From UBA1162 sp049513695 (GTDB lineage Bacteria; Chloroflexota; Dehalococcoidia; GIF9; UBA5629): 38,364 bases of DNA. Numbering within the stretch: the stretch's first letter is position 1; the number at the start of each line of letters is the position of its first letter. Below the pieces are notes generated by a model. The model had not been told where the DNA came from and searched no databases. It was given only the letters and a program-made list of their open reading frames with translations. The DNA lies in contig JBEKVW010000008.1 in assembly GCA_049513695.1 (NCBI GenBank), positions 1-38,364 on the forward strand, in the 5' to 3' direction. This document shows positions 17,030 to 25,926 of the stretch, in pieces. The translations under genes were made by a program, and so were the position numbers.

Positions 17030-17144
17030 CCTTTAAGTCAGCCCAGCGAGGCTGGCAAGGGAATGATGAAGTAAATTCATCATACTACAAAATCAAGTTT
17101 TCGCTTGTAATTGACCTCTTGCCAGCGCGGCGAGAGGTTTTTTT
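17030..17144 (+). promoter_or_regulatory. PyrR-responsive attenuator leader of the pyr operon
   Basis: The segment 17041-17060 matches the PyrR binding-loop consensus (CCnGnGAGGyUnGnAArG). It folds as upper stem CAGCC (17039-17043) with GGCTG (17050-17054) and lower stem CCTT (17030-17033) with AAGG (17057-17060), separated by a purine-containing bulge. The competing antiterminator pairs GCTGGCAAG (17051-17059) with CTTGCCAGC (17118-17126), which is the 5' arm of the terminator. A nested 8-bp hairpin, atgatgaa/ttcatcat (17063-17083), lies in its loop. By the established PyrR mechanism, UMP-bound PyrR holds the first hairpin, freeing the terminator and stopping pyr transcription. Confidence 0.88.
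17114..17144 (+). terminator. Intrinsic terminator of the pyr attenuator, containing the pyrR SD
   Basis: Stem acctcttgcc (17114-17123) pairs with ggcgagaggt (17129-17138) around loop agcgc, followed by a T-run to 17144 that touches the pyrR ATG. AGAGG in the 3' arm (17133-17137) is also the only SD for pyrR, 7 bases from the ATG. Confidence 0.9.
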
Positions 17145-17702
17145 ATGCCTGAAAAGATTTTGCTTAACTCTTCCGATATCGAAAGGGCCCTTGTTCGTAT
17201 CGCCCATGAGATACTGGAGCACAATAAGGGCGCAAAAAGCATCGCATTTGTAGGCATTAAAACCCGCGGCGTACCCCTGGCCCAGCGCCTGGCCAAGATA
17301 ATCCGCTCTATGGAGCAGGTCGATATACCTGTCGGCTCCCTGGATATCACGCTTTACCGCGATGACGTCACCTCCCTTGGCTTCAAGCACGTCGTCCAGC
17401 AAACCTACCTGCCTTTTGATATTACTAACAAACAGGTGATCCTGGTGGACGATGTATTTTATACGGGCAGAAGCATCCGCGCAGCGCTGGATGCCTTAAT
17501 GGACCTGGGCAGGCCGCAGACCATCCAGCTGGCAGTATTAATAGACCGTGGCCACCGGGAACTGCCCATACGCGCCGATTTCGTAGGCAAAAACATACCC
17601 ACAGCCCATAATGAAGAGATAAAAGTATTCCTCAGCGAGGTGGATGCCGTAGATAAAGTGGCGGTCAGGAGGTTGGATGGAGAAAATAATGAGCCTAAAT
17701 GA
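17145..17702 (+). CDS. pyrR: PyrR: pyr operon attenuation regulator / uracil phosphoribosyltransferase
   Basis: PyrR binds pyr leader RNA when charged with UMP and terminates transcription; many homologs also make UMP from uracil and PRPP. The 185-residue protein has the type I phosphoribosyltransferase fold. The PRPP loop is VILVDDVFYTGRSIRAAL (residues 98-115), and YRDDVTSLGF and VGIKTRGVPLAQRL are as in known PyrR. The ATG at 17145 directly follows the attenuator T-run. It is the first gene of pyrR-pyrB-pyrC-carA-carB-pyrK and overlaps pyrB. The presence of its own RNA target in the leader supports autoregulation. Confidence 0.96.
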   Translation: MPEKILLNSSDIERALVRIAHEILEHNKGAKSIAFVGIKTRGVPLAQRLAKIIRSMEQVDIPVGSLDITLYRDDVTSLGFKHVVQQTYLPFDITNKQVILVDDVFYTGRSIRAALDALMDLGRPQTIQLAVLIDRGHRELPIRADFVGKNIPTAHNEEIKVFLSEVDAVDKVAVRRLDGENNEPK

Positions 17703-18699
17703 ACCGAAGTTGAGCACGGCCGGGCAGGAATCTTTACCGCCTCTTTCCATCGGGTTATGGCGGCACAGGAACGTCCTCGACCTGGACGACTTCTCACCTG
17801 AGGAGATCACCCTGGTCTTCGAAATAGCCAACGGTATGGTGGAAGTCCTGGCCCGAGAGGTAAAGAAAGTACCCACGCTACGCGGCAAGACTATAGCAAC
17901 CCTGTTTTATGAACCAAGCACCAGGACCCGTGCTTCTTTTGAGCTGGCGGCTAAATACCTGGGCGCCGATACCGTTAGCCTGGACGCGGCCAGAAGCAGC
18001 GTGGCCAAAGGAGAATCGCTCATCGATAGCCTGCGCACATTACAGGCGCTGGAAGTCGATACCATTGTAATCCGGCACCCCTGCTCGGGCGCACCCTATA
18101 TAGCCGTCCGGCACCTCCAAACCAGCATTATCAATGCCGGCGACGGCTGCCATGCGCACCCATCCCAGGGTCTGCTGGACCTCTACACGATTAAAAGACA
18201 GCTCGGCGATCTGAAAGGCCGCAAGGTTGTAATCATCGGTGACATCATGCACAGCAGGGTCGCCAGGTCCAACATCTGGGGCATGCGCTCGACCGGACTG
18301 CATGTGGTGCTCTGCGCCCCCACGACATTAATACCCCAGGGCATGCCTGAAATGCTTGATAAATGCGGCCTTGACCATGTCACTATCGAACACAACCTCG
18401 ACCGGGCTCTGGAAGGGTCAGACGTCATCATGCCGCTCAGGCTGCAGAAGGAGCGGCAGCAGAGCGGGTTCATATCCTCGATCCGGGAATATATCAGGCT
18501 TTACCAAGTCAACAGCGAGCGGCTAAAGAAAGCCAGAGCCGATGCCATCGTAATGCATCCCGGGCCCATGAATGAAGGCGTTGAGATCAGCCACGATGTA
18601 GCTTATAGCAGCAGTTCCCTGATCGAACAACAGGTTACCAACGGGGTGGCGATACGCATGGCACTCCTCTATCTGGTGGCGGGGGTGAAAAACCAATGA
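17677..18699 (+). CDS. pyrB: Aspartate carbamoyltransferase catalytic subunit
   Basis: It condenses carbamoyl phosphate with aspartate, the committed step of pyrimidine synthesis. The carbamoyl-phosphate motif STRTR is at residues 81-85 in LFYEPSTRTRASFE. SSVAKGESLIDSLRTL supplies the Lys from the adjacent subunit, and the C-terminal VMHPGPMNEGVEI is typical. At 340 residues it is about 30 longer than usual because of an N-terminal extension. Starts at 17677 or 17689 are possible; AGGAGG at 17667-17672 sits 4 bases before the first, so the start is not settled. Either start overlaps the end of pyrR. No regulatory pyrI follows. Confidence 0.95.
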   Translation: MEKIMSLNEPKLSTAGQESLPPLSIGLWRHRNVLDLDDFSPEEITLVFEIANGMVEVLAREVKKVPTLRGKTIATLFYEPSTRTRASFELAAKYLGADTVSLDAARSSVAKGESLIDSLRTLQALEVDTIVIRHPCSGAPYIAVRHLQTSIINAGDGCHAHPSQGLLDLYTIKRQLGDLKGRKVVIIGDIMHSRVARSNIWGMRSTGLHVVLCAPTTLIPQGMPEMLDKCGLDHVTIEHNLDRALEGSDVIMPLRLQKERQQSGFISSIREYIRLYQVNSERLKKARADAIVMHPGPMNEGVEISHDVAYSSSSLIEQQVTNGVAIRMALLYLVAGVKNQ

Positions 18700-20039
18700 T
18701 ATCCAAATCTATCTTGATTAAAAACGCACGCATTATTGATCCCTCGCAGGGCATCGATGAAAAAATGGACATCTTAATAGAAGACGGGCTGATAAAATCA
18801 TCGGGCGCAAATTTGAAGGCGCCCGCAGCGGTTATCATCCAGGCCGATGGGTTGGTGGCCTGCCCCGGCTTCATCGACCTTCACTGCCACCTCAGGGAGC
18901 CGGGTTTCGAAGAGAAAGAGACCATAGCCAGCGGAGCGGCAGCCGCCATTCGCGGCGGATATACCACCGTATGCTGCATGCCCAATACCAACCCACCGCT
19001 GGATAACGCGGCAACCGTCGATTTCGTTCGAAAAACGGCCGCTTCCCAGGCGCCGTTGATAACCGTTTTACCGGTCGGCTGCATCACCAAGGGCAGGGCG
19101 GGCAAGGAATTGACCGATATGTCGGAGCTGGCGGATGCCGGCTGCGCTGGCTTCAGCGACGACGGCAGCCCTGTCAGCAACTCGCAACTGATGCTGCTGG
19201 CAATGCGCTGCGCTGCCGGGCTGGAAATTCCGATAATCGACCACTGCGAGGATCTCGACCTCTCCCGGGGAGGCCATCTTCACGATGGCTGGGTAGCAGC
19301 CCGGCTGGGCATAAAAGGGATCCCAGCAGCAGCCGAAGAAACCATGGTAGCACGCGATATCGCTCTGGCAGAGATGACGGGCGCCATTTTGCACCTGACC
19401 CATATAAGCACCCGCGGTTCAGTGGATATTATCAGATCGGCCAGGGCCAGGGGTTTGAAAATCAGCGCCGATGTCACACCACATCACCTCACGCTCACCG
19501 AGGAGCGCATAATTGCCTCTCCGGCGGAACCGGACGTTCCGCTGATTTACGATACCAATGCCAAGGTCAACCCCCCTCTGAGAACTGCGGCCGACATTGA
19601 AGCCCTAATACAGGGCATCAACGACAAGACCATTACCTCAGTCTCTACTGATCATGCGCCCCATGCCAGTGAGGATAAACTATGTGAATTCGAGCTGGCA
19701 GCCTTCGGGATAAGCGGATTCGAAACCGCTTTTGCCGCCCTGATGACGCTGGTTCATTCGGGAAAGATCAAATTAAATACCTTGATAGCCCTCCTGACCT
19801 GCGGGCCGGCGTCCGTCCTGCAGCATGAATACGGCATCACAGGAACCCTTAAAGCCGGATCACGTGCCGACGTAGCACTGCTGGATATCTCCAGGGAATG
19901 GACTCTGGATGAGGCCAACATGCTGTCGCAGGGCAAGAATACTCCCTTCAAAGGTCAGCAATTCAAGGGCATGGTTGCAGGCACAATTCATGCTGGCGAG
20001 ATCGCCTACATCGATAAATCGGTAAGGATATCCAAATGA
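18696..20039 (+). CDS. pyrC: Dihydroorotase
   Basis: It cyclises carbamoyl aspartate to dihydroorotate. The 447-residue protein is a type I amidohydrolase with the HxH metal motif in DLHCHLREPG (H63, H65) and a CAGFSDDGSPV segment. Metal histidines appear in IIDHCEDLD and LHLTHISTRGSV, and the catalytic Asp lies in SVSTDHAPH. An amidohydrolase C-terminal beta element (GSRADVALLDI) is present. Its ATG overlaps the pyrB stop in an ATGA arrangement, implying translational coupling, and its own stop overlaps carA in the same way. Confidence 0.95.
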   Translation: MISKSILIKNARIIDPSQGIDEKMDILIEDGLIKSSGANLKAPAAVIIQADGLVACPGFIDLHCHLREPGFEEKETIASGAAAAIRGGYTTVCCMPNTNPPLDNAATVDFVRKTAASQAPLITVLPVGCITKGRAGKELTDMSELADAGCAGFSDDGSPVSNSQLMLLAMRCAAGLEIPIIDHCEDLDLSRGGHLHDGWVAARLGIKGIPAAAEETMVARDIALAEMTGAILHLTHISTRGSVDIIRSARARGLKISADVTPHHLTLTEERIIASPAEPDVPLIYDTNAKVNPPLRTAADIEALIQGINDKTITSVSTDHAPHASEDKLCEFELAAFGISGFETAFAALMTLVHSGKIKLNTLIALLTCGPASVLQHEYGITGTLKAGSRADVALLDISREWTLDEANMLSQGKNTPFKGQQFKGMVAGTIHAGEIAYIDKSVRISK

Positions 20040-21133
20040 CAAATTCAAAGAATGCCGTCCTGGTACTTGAGGACGGGACATTTTATGAGGGCACATCGTT
20101 CGGAGCAGGGTCGACGACGCCCGGCGAGATCGTATTCATCACCAGCATGACCGGTTACCAGGAAATGCTGACGGACCCGTCTTTCGCCGGACAAATAGTA
20201 GTGCCCACATACCCGCTGATCGGCAACTACGGCATCAACGATTCGGACTTTGAGTCCTGCAAGATACAGGTCCGGGGCTTCGTAGTCCGGGAATACTGCG
20301 AGGTGCCCAGCCACTGGCAAAAAAAAACTACACTGGACGAGTATCTTAAAGCCAACAGCATATCCGGCCTGAGCGGCATAGATACGCGCAGTCTGACAAG
20401 GCATATCCGGTCGCTGGGCGTGATGATGAGTATGATATCCAGCGAGCTTACAGTGGCCGAGTGCATGCGCGAGCTGAAGAAGATCCCCACCTACGGCGTG
20501 ACCGACTTCGTTCGTGAGGTAACTACTGACCATAAATATGCCTGGGCCAACGATGACGGCCGGCCCGTAAAATACAAAGTTGCCATAGTCGACACGGGGC
20601 TGCGCTATAACATAGCCCGCATACTCGCCGGGCTGGGCTGCTCGGTCACAGTGCTTCCTGCTACAACACCGCCCGCAGAGATATTGAAACTCAAGCCCGA
20701 CGGCATAGTCCTTTCGCCGGGACCGGGTGATCCTGCCTTGCTGGGCGATATCATCGGGAATATTAAAGAACTGCTGGGCAAAGTCCCTATTATGGGCATC
20801 TGCCTGGGACATCAACTGATAGGCAGAGCGCTGGGCGCCGATACATTTAAACTGAAGTTCGGCCACCGGGGAGCCAACCATCCCGTGCGTGACCTGGAAA
20901 CAGGACGCGTTCGTATAACAACCCAGAACCACGGCTATGCCATAGCCCTGGAAACGCTCAAAGGCGGCCTGGAAGTCAGCCATATCAACCTGAATGACGG
21001 TACGGTCGAAGGGCTGCGCCACAATAAGCTGCCGATCATCTCGATCCAGTATCATTCCGAAGGGTCCCCCGGGCCGCAGGACAATATTTATCTGTTTGAG
21101 CGGTTCCTGGATATGTTAAAAGAAAGGAAATAA
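20036..21133 (+). CDS. carA: Carbamoyl-phosphate synthase small (glutaminase) subunit
   Basis: It hydrolyses glutamine and channels ammonia to CarB for carbamoyl phosphate, feeding pyrimidine and arginine synthesis. The 365-residue protein has the N-terminal CarA domain (LEDGTFYEGTSFGA, FITSMTGYQEMLTDPS) and a class I glutamine amidotransferase with C256 in GICLGHQLIG and H340/E342 in QYHSEGSPGP. That last motif is normally HPEASPGP, so two residues around the triad differ while the catalytic His and Glu remain. The ATGA overlap with pyrC and the 6-bp gap to carB show a tight operon. Confidence 0.95.
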   Translation: MTNSKNAVLVLEDGTFYEGTSFGAGSTTPGEIVFITSMTGYQEMLTDPSFAGQIVVPTYPLIGNYGINDSDFESCKIQVRGFVVREYCEVPSHWQKKTTLDEYLKANSISGLSGIDTRSLTRHIRSLGVMMSMISSELTVAECMRELKKIPTYGVTDFVREVTTDHKYAWANDDGRPVKYKVAIVDTGLRYNIARILAGLGCSVTVLPATTPPAEILKLKPDGIVLSPGPGDPALLGDIIGNIKELLGKVPIMGICLGHQLIGRALGADTFKLKFGHRGANHPVRDLETGRVRITTQNHGYAIALETLKGGLEVSHINLNDGTVEGLRHNKLPIISIQYHSEGSPGPQDNIYLFERFLDMLKERK

Positions 21134-21139
21134 GATTAA

Positions 21140-24100
21140 ATGACTAAACCTTCCAAGGTCCTGGTTATCGGGTCGGGACCCATCATAATCGGGCAGGCCG
21201 CCGAATTCGACTATGCCGGTACTCAGGCCTGCAAATCGCTGCGTGAAGAGGGCATAGTCACCGTTCTGGTAAATTCCAACCCGGCCACGATCATGACAGA
21301 CCAGGGCATAGCCGATATCGTGTACATCGAGCCGCTCACCGTCGACGTGGTCAGCAGGATCATTGCCAGCGAAAGGCCTGACGGGCTGCTGCCGACCCTT
21401 GGAGGGCAGACAGGCCTCAACCTTGCCGTCGAGCTGGCCGAGGCCGGAATTCTGGAAAAGTACAATGTGCGAATGCTCGGTACCCCGCTGGAAAGCATAA
21501 AGCAGGCTGAGGAGCGTTCGCTCTTCAAGAAGCTCATACAGGATATCGGCGAACCCATCCCGGAAAGCACCACCGTTAACTCAGTAGACGAAGCCGTTAA
21601 ATTTTCCAAGCAGATCGGACTGCCGCTGATCATCCGCCCTTCATTCACGTTGGGGGGCACGGGAGGAGGCATCGCCCGTACCACGGATGAGCTGAAAAGC
21701 ATCGTTAAAAACGGACTGGCCTCGAGCATGACGTACCAGGTCCTGGTTGAGCGCTGCCTGTTCGGCTGGAAGGAGCTGGAATATGAAGTCATGCGGGATG
21801 CCGCCAACAACTGCATTACCATCTGTAATATGGAGAATATAGATCCCATGGGCATTCATACCGGCGACAGCATCGTGGTAGCTCCCAGTCAGACATTGAC
21901 CGATAAAGAGTACCAGATGCTGAGGAGCGCCAGCCTCAAGATCATCCGGGCGCTGGGCATAGAGGGCGGCTGCAATATCCAGTTCGCATTGACGCCAAGC
22001 CCGCTGATAGCTGCCAAGTGGGCGCCCGACCAGCTAAATGTGAAGCGTAGCGAGTACTACGTCATAGAAGTTAATCCCAGGGTCAGCCGCAGCTCGGCTC
22101 TGGCAAGTAAAGCCACTGGGTATCCCATAGCCAGGGTAGCCGCCAAGATAGCGGCCGGCAAGAGGCTGGATGAGATCCCCAACAAGGTGACCGGCAAGAC
22201 TATGGCAGCTTTCGAACCGGCGCTCGACTACTGCGTGGTCAAGATACCCAGGTGGCCCTTTGACAAGTTCACCACCGGGGACCGTAACCTGGGAACTCAG
22301 ATGAAAGCCACCGGCGAGGTAATGGCCATTGACCGCTGCTTCGAAGCGGCGCTGCAAAAGGCCATACGCTCATTGGAATTAGGAAAAAAATCGCTGCTGT
22401 GGGAAGGGGCCGACTGGGGCAAGGACGGCACACTTGATTCATACCCCCTGTATCCCAATGACCTCAGGTTGTGGGCCATCATGGCTGCACTCAGACGTGG
22501 AAAATCGGTTGAGGATATTTCAGTACGCACGGGCATAGAGCCCTGGTTCATCTATAAAGCCAGGAATATCGTGGATATGGAAAAGAGGCTGCTGGCCGAG
22601 CCGCTCAGCCGAAACCTGCTATGGGAAGCCAAGCGCCTGGGCTTCTCCGACTCGCAAGTCGGTACCCTGGCGGATCGCTTGCCGGACCAGGTGAGGGACC
22701 TCAGGGAGGAGTGGCAGGTACGCCCGGTCTACAAAATGGTGGATACCTGCGCCGCAGAGTTCGATGCCGAAACGCCCTATTTCTACAGCACCTACGAAGA
22801 AGAAAATGAAGCCGAGCCACTGGATGCGCAAAAGGCGTTGGTCATAGGCAGCGGGCCCATCCGCATCGGCCAGGGTATCGAGTTCGACTACTGCAGCGTA
22901 CATTCAGCCTGGGCTCTGCAGGAAAGCGGCTATAAAAGCATCATGGTCAACTCCAACCCGGAAACCGTTTCAACCGACTTCGATACCAGCGACCGGCTTT
23001 ATTTCGAGGCGCTGGACGAAGAGAGCGTCAGAAATATAATTCAAAATGAATCGACCCTGGGCAACCGCTTTATTAGCTGCCCATCCATTGTCCAGTTCGG
23101 TGGCCAGACGGCCATCAATCTGGCGGAGCCCCTGGCTTCGAACGGACTTTCCATTATAGGATCCAGCGCCGAAGCCATCGACATAGCTGAGGACCGGCGA
23201 AGATTCGAGAGCTTTTTAAACGGTCTGGGCATTCCCCAGCCGCCGGGCGCAGGCATTACCTCAGTTAAAGAGGCGCTGAATACCGCCGCCATGCTTAAAT
23301 ACCCCGTGCTGGTAAGGCCAAGCTATGTGCTGGGCGGCCAGGCCATGGAGATCGTGACCAGCGATGAAGAGTTGACCAAATACATGAACCGCGCCCTGGA
23401 CCTCGGCAGCAAACATCCCGTCCTGATCGACAAATACTTCGAAGGAAAAGAGGTGGAGGTCGATGCAATCTGCGATGGCACGGATGTGCTCATACCGGGG
23501 ATCATGGAACATATCGAGAGGGCAGGGGTGCACAGCGGCGATTCCATAGCCGTGTACCCCGGGCTCAACCTGACGACGAGGGAAGTCGATACGCTGGTGG
23601 ACTATACCGTCCGGATGGCACTGGGACTCAAGGTCAGGGGGCTGATGAACGTACAATTCGTGATCATGCCCGGTGAGCATCATGAAGAATCGTCCGTCTA
23701 TGTTATAGAAGTCAACCCCCGTGCCAGCAGGACCATCCCCTTCATCTCAAAGGTAACAGGCATACCTATGGTGCGTCTGGCGACCAAGGTGATGCTGGGC
23801 ATAAGTTTAAAAGAGCAGGGGTACACCACCGGGCTTTATAGAAAACAGAGGCTGGTCGGCATTAAAGCCCCGGTCTTTTCCATGTCCAAGCTGATCGGGG
23901 TCGACACTTATCTCGGCCCTGAAATGAAATCGACCGGAGAAGTGATGGGCATAGATCACAACTTTGAAGCGGCAATGGCCAAAGCCCTGATGGCTGCCGG
24001 GCTGATCCTCCCTCCCAAAGGCAACCTGCTTTTCAGCATCGCCGATAAGAATAAAAATGAGGCCCTGCCGATCATTTCCGGTTTCTATTCGCAGGGCTAT

Positions 24101-24415
24101 CATCTTTATGCCACCGAGGGAACTGCAGCCATGATTAAAAGCCACGGCATGGAAGTGACAGCCATAGAGAAAAAGCTGAGCGAAGGCAGCCCGGATATCA
24201 TCGATATTATCAATAGCGGGGCGATAGTCGGCATAGTCAACACCATCACGGGTGGGCGCGTGGCCCTGCAGGATGGTTTCCATATACGCCGGACAGCAGT
24301 TGAAAGAAGGATACCCTGCTTTACATCGCTGGACACTGCCAGGGCAGCACTGAGAGCATTGACGCGCAGCAAAGGAACGTATAATGTTAAACCTTTATCC
24401 GACTATTTGGGTTAA
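21140..24415 (+). CDS. carB: Carbamoyl-phosphate synthase large subunit
   Basis: The 1091-residue protein has the duplicated synthetase architecture. The N-terminal half opens with VLVIGSGPIIIGQAAEFDYAG and has the ATP-grasp elements GGTGGGIA and EYYVIEVNPRVSRSSALASK. The second half opens with ALVIGSGPIRIGQGIEFDYCS near residue 565 and has VYVIEVNPRASRTIPFISK. A C-terminal MGS-like allosteric domain (NEALPIISGFYSQGYHLYATEGTAA, then ITGG) follows. The protein phosphorylates bicarbonate and carbamate using ammonia from CarA. The MGS domain is where UMP or ornithine act in characterised enzymes. Confidence 0.96.
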   Translation: MTKPSKVLVIGSGPIIIGQAAEFDYAGTQACKSLREEGIVTVLVNSNPATIMTDQGIADIVYIEPLTVDVVSRIIASERPDGLLPTLGGQTGLNLAVELAEAGILEKYNVRMLGTPLESIKQAEERSLFKKLIQDIGEPIPESTTVNSVDEAVKFSKQIGLPLIIRPSFTLGGTGGGIARTTDELKSIVKNGLASSMTYQVLVERCLFGWKELEYEVMRDAANNCITICNMENIDPMGIHTGDSIVVAPSQTLTDKEYQMLRSASLKIIRALGIEGGCNIQFALTPSPLIAAKWAPDQLNVKRSEYYVIEVNPRVSRSSALASKATGYPIARVAAKIAAGKRLDEIPNKVTGKTMAAFEPALDYCVVKIPRWPFDKFTTGDRNLGTQMKATGEVMAIDRCFEAALQKAIRSLELGKKSLLWEGADWGKDGTLDSYPLYPNDLRLWAIMAALRRGKSVEDISVRTGIEPWFIYKARNIVDMEKRLLAEPLSRNLLWEAKRLGFSDSQVGTLADRLPDQVRDLREEWQVRPVYKMVDTCAAEFDAETPYFYSTYEEENEAEPLDAQKALVIGSGPIRIGQGIEFDYCSVHSAWALQESGYKSIMVNSNPETVSTDFDTSDRLYFEALDEESVRNIIQNESTLGNRFISCPSIVQFGGQTAINLAEPLASNGLSIIGSSAEAIDIAEDRRRFESFLNGLGIPQPPGAGITSVKEALNTAAMLKYPVLVRPSYVLGGQAMEIVTSDEELTKYMNRALDLGSKHPVLIDKYFEGKEVEVDAICDGTDVLIPGIMEHIERAGVHSGDSIAVYPGLNLTTREVDTLVDYTVRMALGLKVRGLMNVQFVIMPGEHHEESSVYVIEVNPRASRTIPFISKVTGIPMVRLATKVMLGISLKEQGYTTGLYRKQRLVGIKAPVFSMSKLIGVDTYLGPEMKSTGEVMGIDHNFEAAMAKALMAAGLILPPKGNLLFSIADKNKNEALPIISGFYSQGYHLYATEGTAAMIKSHGMEVTAIEKKLSEGSPDIIDIINSGAIVGIVNTITGGRVALQDGFHIRRTAVERRIPCFTSLDTARAALRALTRSKGTYNVKPLSDYLG

Positions 24416-24442
24416 TTTATTGAGGGAAGTTTATCAAATCAA

Positions 24443-25249
24443 TTGAAGCAGATTAAAGGTAAAGTCTTATACAATAAAGAGCTGTTGAGCTATCAGAGGG
24501 CCTCCTTTTTCCTTATGCATGTCCGATCGCCGGGACTTGCCTTAGGTGGCAAACCGGGGCAGTTCTTCATGCTACAATGTGGCGGAGATATGGTCCTGCG
24601 GCGGCCCATCAGCATACACACTGTAAACGGTTTTGATATTATTAGTCTGCTTATCGCCCCTCCGATCGATGGCCGGCTGGCGCATAAAAGCGGTGCCCGA
24701 CAGCTTTGCGATCTTAGAGAAGGCGATGAGCTGGATTTGATCGGCCCCCTGGGGAACGGTTTTAACATAGGTTCAACTTCTAAGAATATATTGATTGTGG
24801 CAGGCGGTATAGGTATAGCACCCTTGAAATTTCTGGCTGAAACAGCGCTGTCTTCCGGGAGAGGCGTCAAACTATTGATCGGCGCACGTACTAAGTCGGG
24901 TTTGTACCCGCAAAGCCTGCTGCCGAAAGGCGCGGATATGGTCTTTACTACCGACGACGGAAGCTACGGAAAGAAGGGCCCGGTGTGTGATCTGATCCCG
25001 GAGTATTTAAATGACGTCGACCAGGTTTTTGCTTGCGGCCCGCAGGCCATGTATGAAACAATGCAGAGACACATGAATAGCTGGCCGGTCGAGAAACCTG
25101 TCCAGGTTTCGCTTGAAGTTCGCATGGGTTGCGGCGTCGGCGCCTGCTACTCATGCAGCATACGCACCAGGCAGGGCATAAAACGGGTCTGCAAAGAGGG
25201 ACCGGTATTTGATATAAACGATATAATATGGCAGGAGGTCAGGATATGA
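24443..25249 (+). CDS. pyrK: Dihydroorotate dehydrogenase B electron-transfer subunit
   Basis: PyrK carries FAD and a [2Fe-2S] cluster and passes electrons from PyrD to NAD. The 268-residue protein has a ferredoxin-reductase-like FAD barrel (MVLRRPISIHTVNG), an NAD domain (ILIVAGGIGIAPLKFLAE, QVFACGPQAMYETM), and the cluster ligands C230, C235, C238 and C250 in CGVGACYSC and RVC. The start is TTG at 24443, and the nearest SD-like GAGGGAAG is rather far. Usually pyrD is the next gene, but here the next gene, overlapping by 4 bp, is a yjbQ-family gene, and no pyrD occurs in the window. Confidence 0.93.
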   Translation: MKQIKGKVLYNKELLSYQRASFFLMHVRSPGLALGGKPGQFFMLQCGGDMVLRRPISIHTVNGFDIISLLIAPPIDGRLAHKSGARQLCDLREGDELDLIGPLGNGFNIGSTSKNILIVAGGIGIAPLKFLAETALSSGRGVKLLIGARTKSGLYPQSLLPKGADMVFTTDDGSYGKKGPVCDLIPEYLNDVDQVFACGPQAMYETMQRHMNSWPVEKPVQVSLEVRMGCGVGACYSCSIRTRQGIKRVCKEGPVFDINDIIWQEVRI

Positions 25250-25665
25250 CAGTCAGTTGCAAAAGGATTCAAATCGATACACAGGGGCAGGGCGAAATAT
25301 TAAACGTTACATCCGAAATCGCCAGGGAAGTCAACAATTCCGGCGTTAATGACGGTACCGTAACCGTCTTTATACCCGGCTCCACAGCCGGTGTAAGTAC
25401 TATTGAGTTCGAACCCGGCCTGGTGATGGATATGAAGGCTATGTGGGAGCGCATCATTCCTTCGGATATAAGTTACGAACACAATAAGGCTTGGGGCGAC
25501 GGCAACGGTCATGCGCACGTGAGGGCTTCACTGCTCAGCCCGTCGATTACCGTTCCTTTTGTTCATAAAAGGCTGACGCTCGGGACCTGGCAACAGATAG
25601 TAATTCTCGATTTCGACGTAAGGCCGCGATCGCGTGAAATCATCCTTCAGATTATGGGAGAATAA
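25246..25665 (+). CDS. YjbQ/UPF0047-family protein
   Basis: The 139-residue protein carries the family core NKAWGDGNGHAHVRA, LLSPSITVPF and RLTLGTWQQIVILDFD, with clustered conserved His and Asp. The family has been linked to weak thiamine-phosphate synthase activity in E. coli YjbQ, but its physiological role is open. The start at 25246 is chosen because it overlaps the pyrK stop as ATGA and has GGAGG 7 bases upstream; an upstream in-frame start at 25228 would lie inside pyrK. The overlap suggests cotranscription with the pyrimidine genes. Confidence 0.88.
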   Translation: MTVSCKRIQIDTQGQGEILNVTSEIAREVNNSGVNDGTVTVFIPGSTAGVSTIEFEPGLVMDMKAMWERIIPSDISYEHNKAWGDGNGHAHVRASLLSPSITVPFVHKRLTLGTWQQIVILDFDVRPRSREIILQIMGE

Positions 25666-25704
25666 TAATAAGAGTAGCAGTCATTTTTATGACAGGAGGT
25701 TTGT

Positions 25705-25899
25705 ATGCCTAATGCACAATCACTGGCTATGACGTTGTTCGCCATTTTAGGCTTCTGCGTTATGCTTGCTCTGGGTGCATTCATCGGCAAGAAGATCACA
25801 CCGGGTAAACTGGTCACGTTTGCCGGGGTGCTGGCGCTGATAGCAGTTGTCTGTTTTACTGTCTATGCCGCCTACTATTTTATTGCCCGTGCGAGCTGA
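25705..25899 (+). CDS. 64-residue two-helix membrane protein
   Basis: The protein is almost wholly two hydrophobic helices, MTLFAILGFCVMLALGAFIG and VTFAGVLALIAVVCFTVYAAYYF, joined by a short basic loop KKITPGK. A strong AGGAGG precedes the ATG. It is clearly paralogous to the product at 26341-26535: same length, same LALG-F-G-K turn, same V-FA...AL...Y-AY pattern. Function is unknown; small two-helix proteins of this kind are often partners of larger membrane complexes, but nothing here shows which. Confidence 0.75.
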   Translation: MPNAQSLAMTLFAILGFCVMLALGAFIGKKITPGKLVTFAGVLALIAVVCFTVYAAYYFIARAS

Positions 25900-25926
25900 T
25901 ATCTAATATGTTATTGTATTTGTAGC

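Noticed and set aside
20045..21055. 336-codon minus-strand frame inside carA
   Set aside because: It is long but antisense to a clear carA gene; the product has no recognisable motif.
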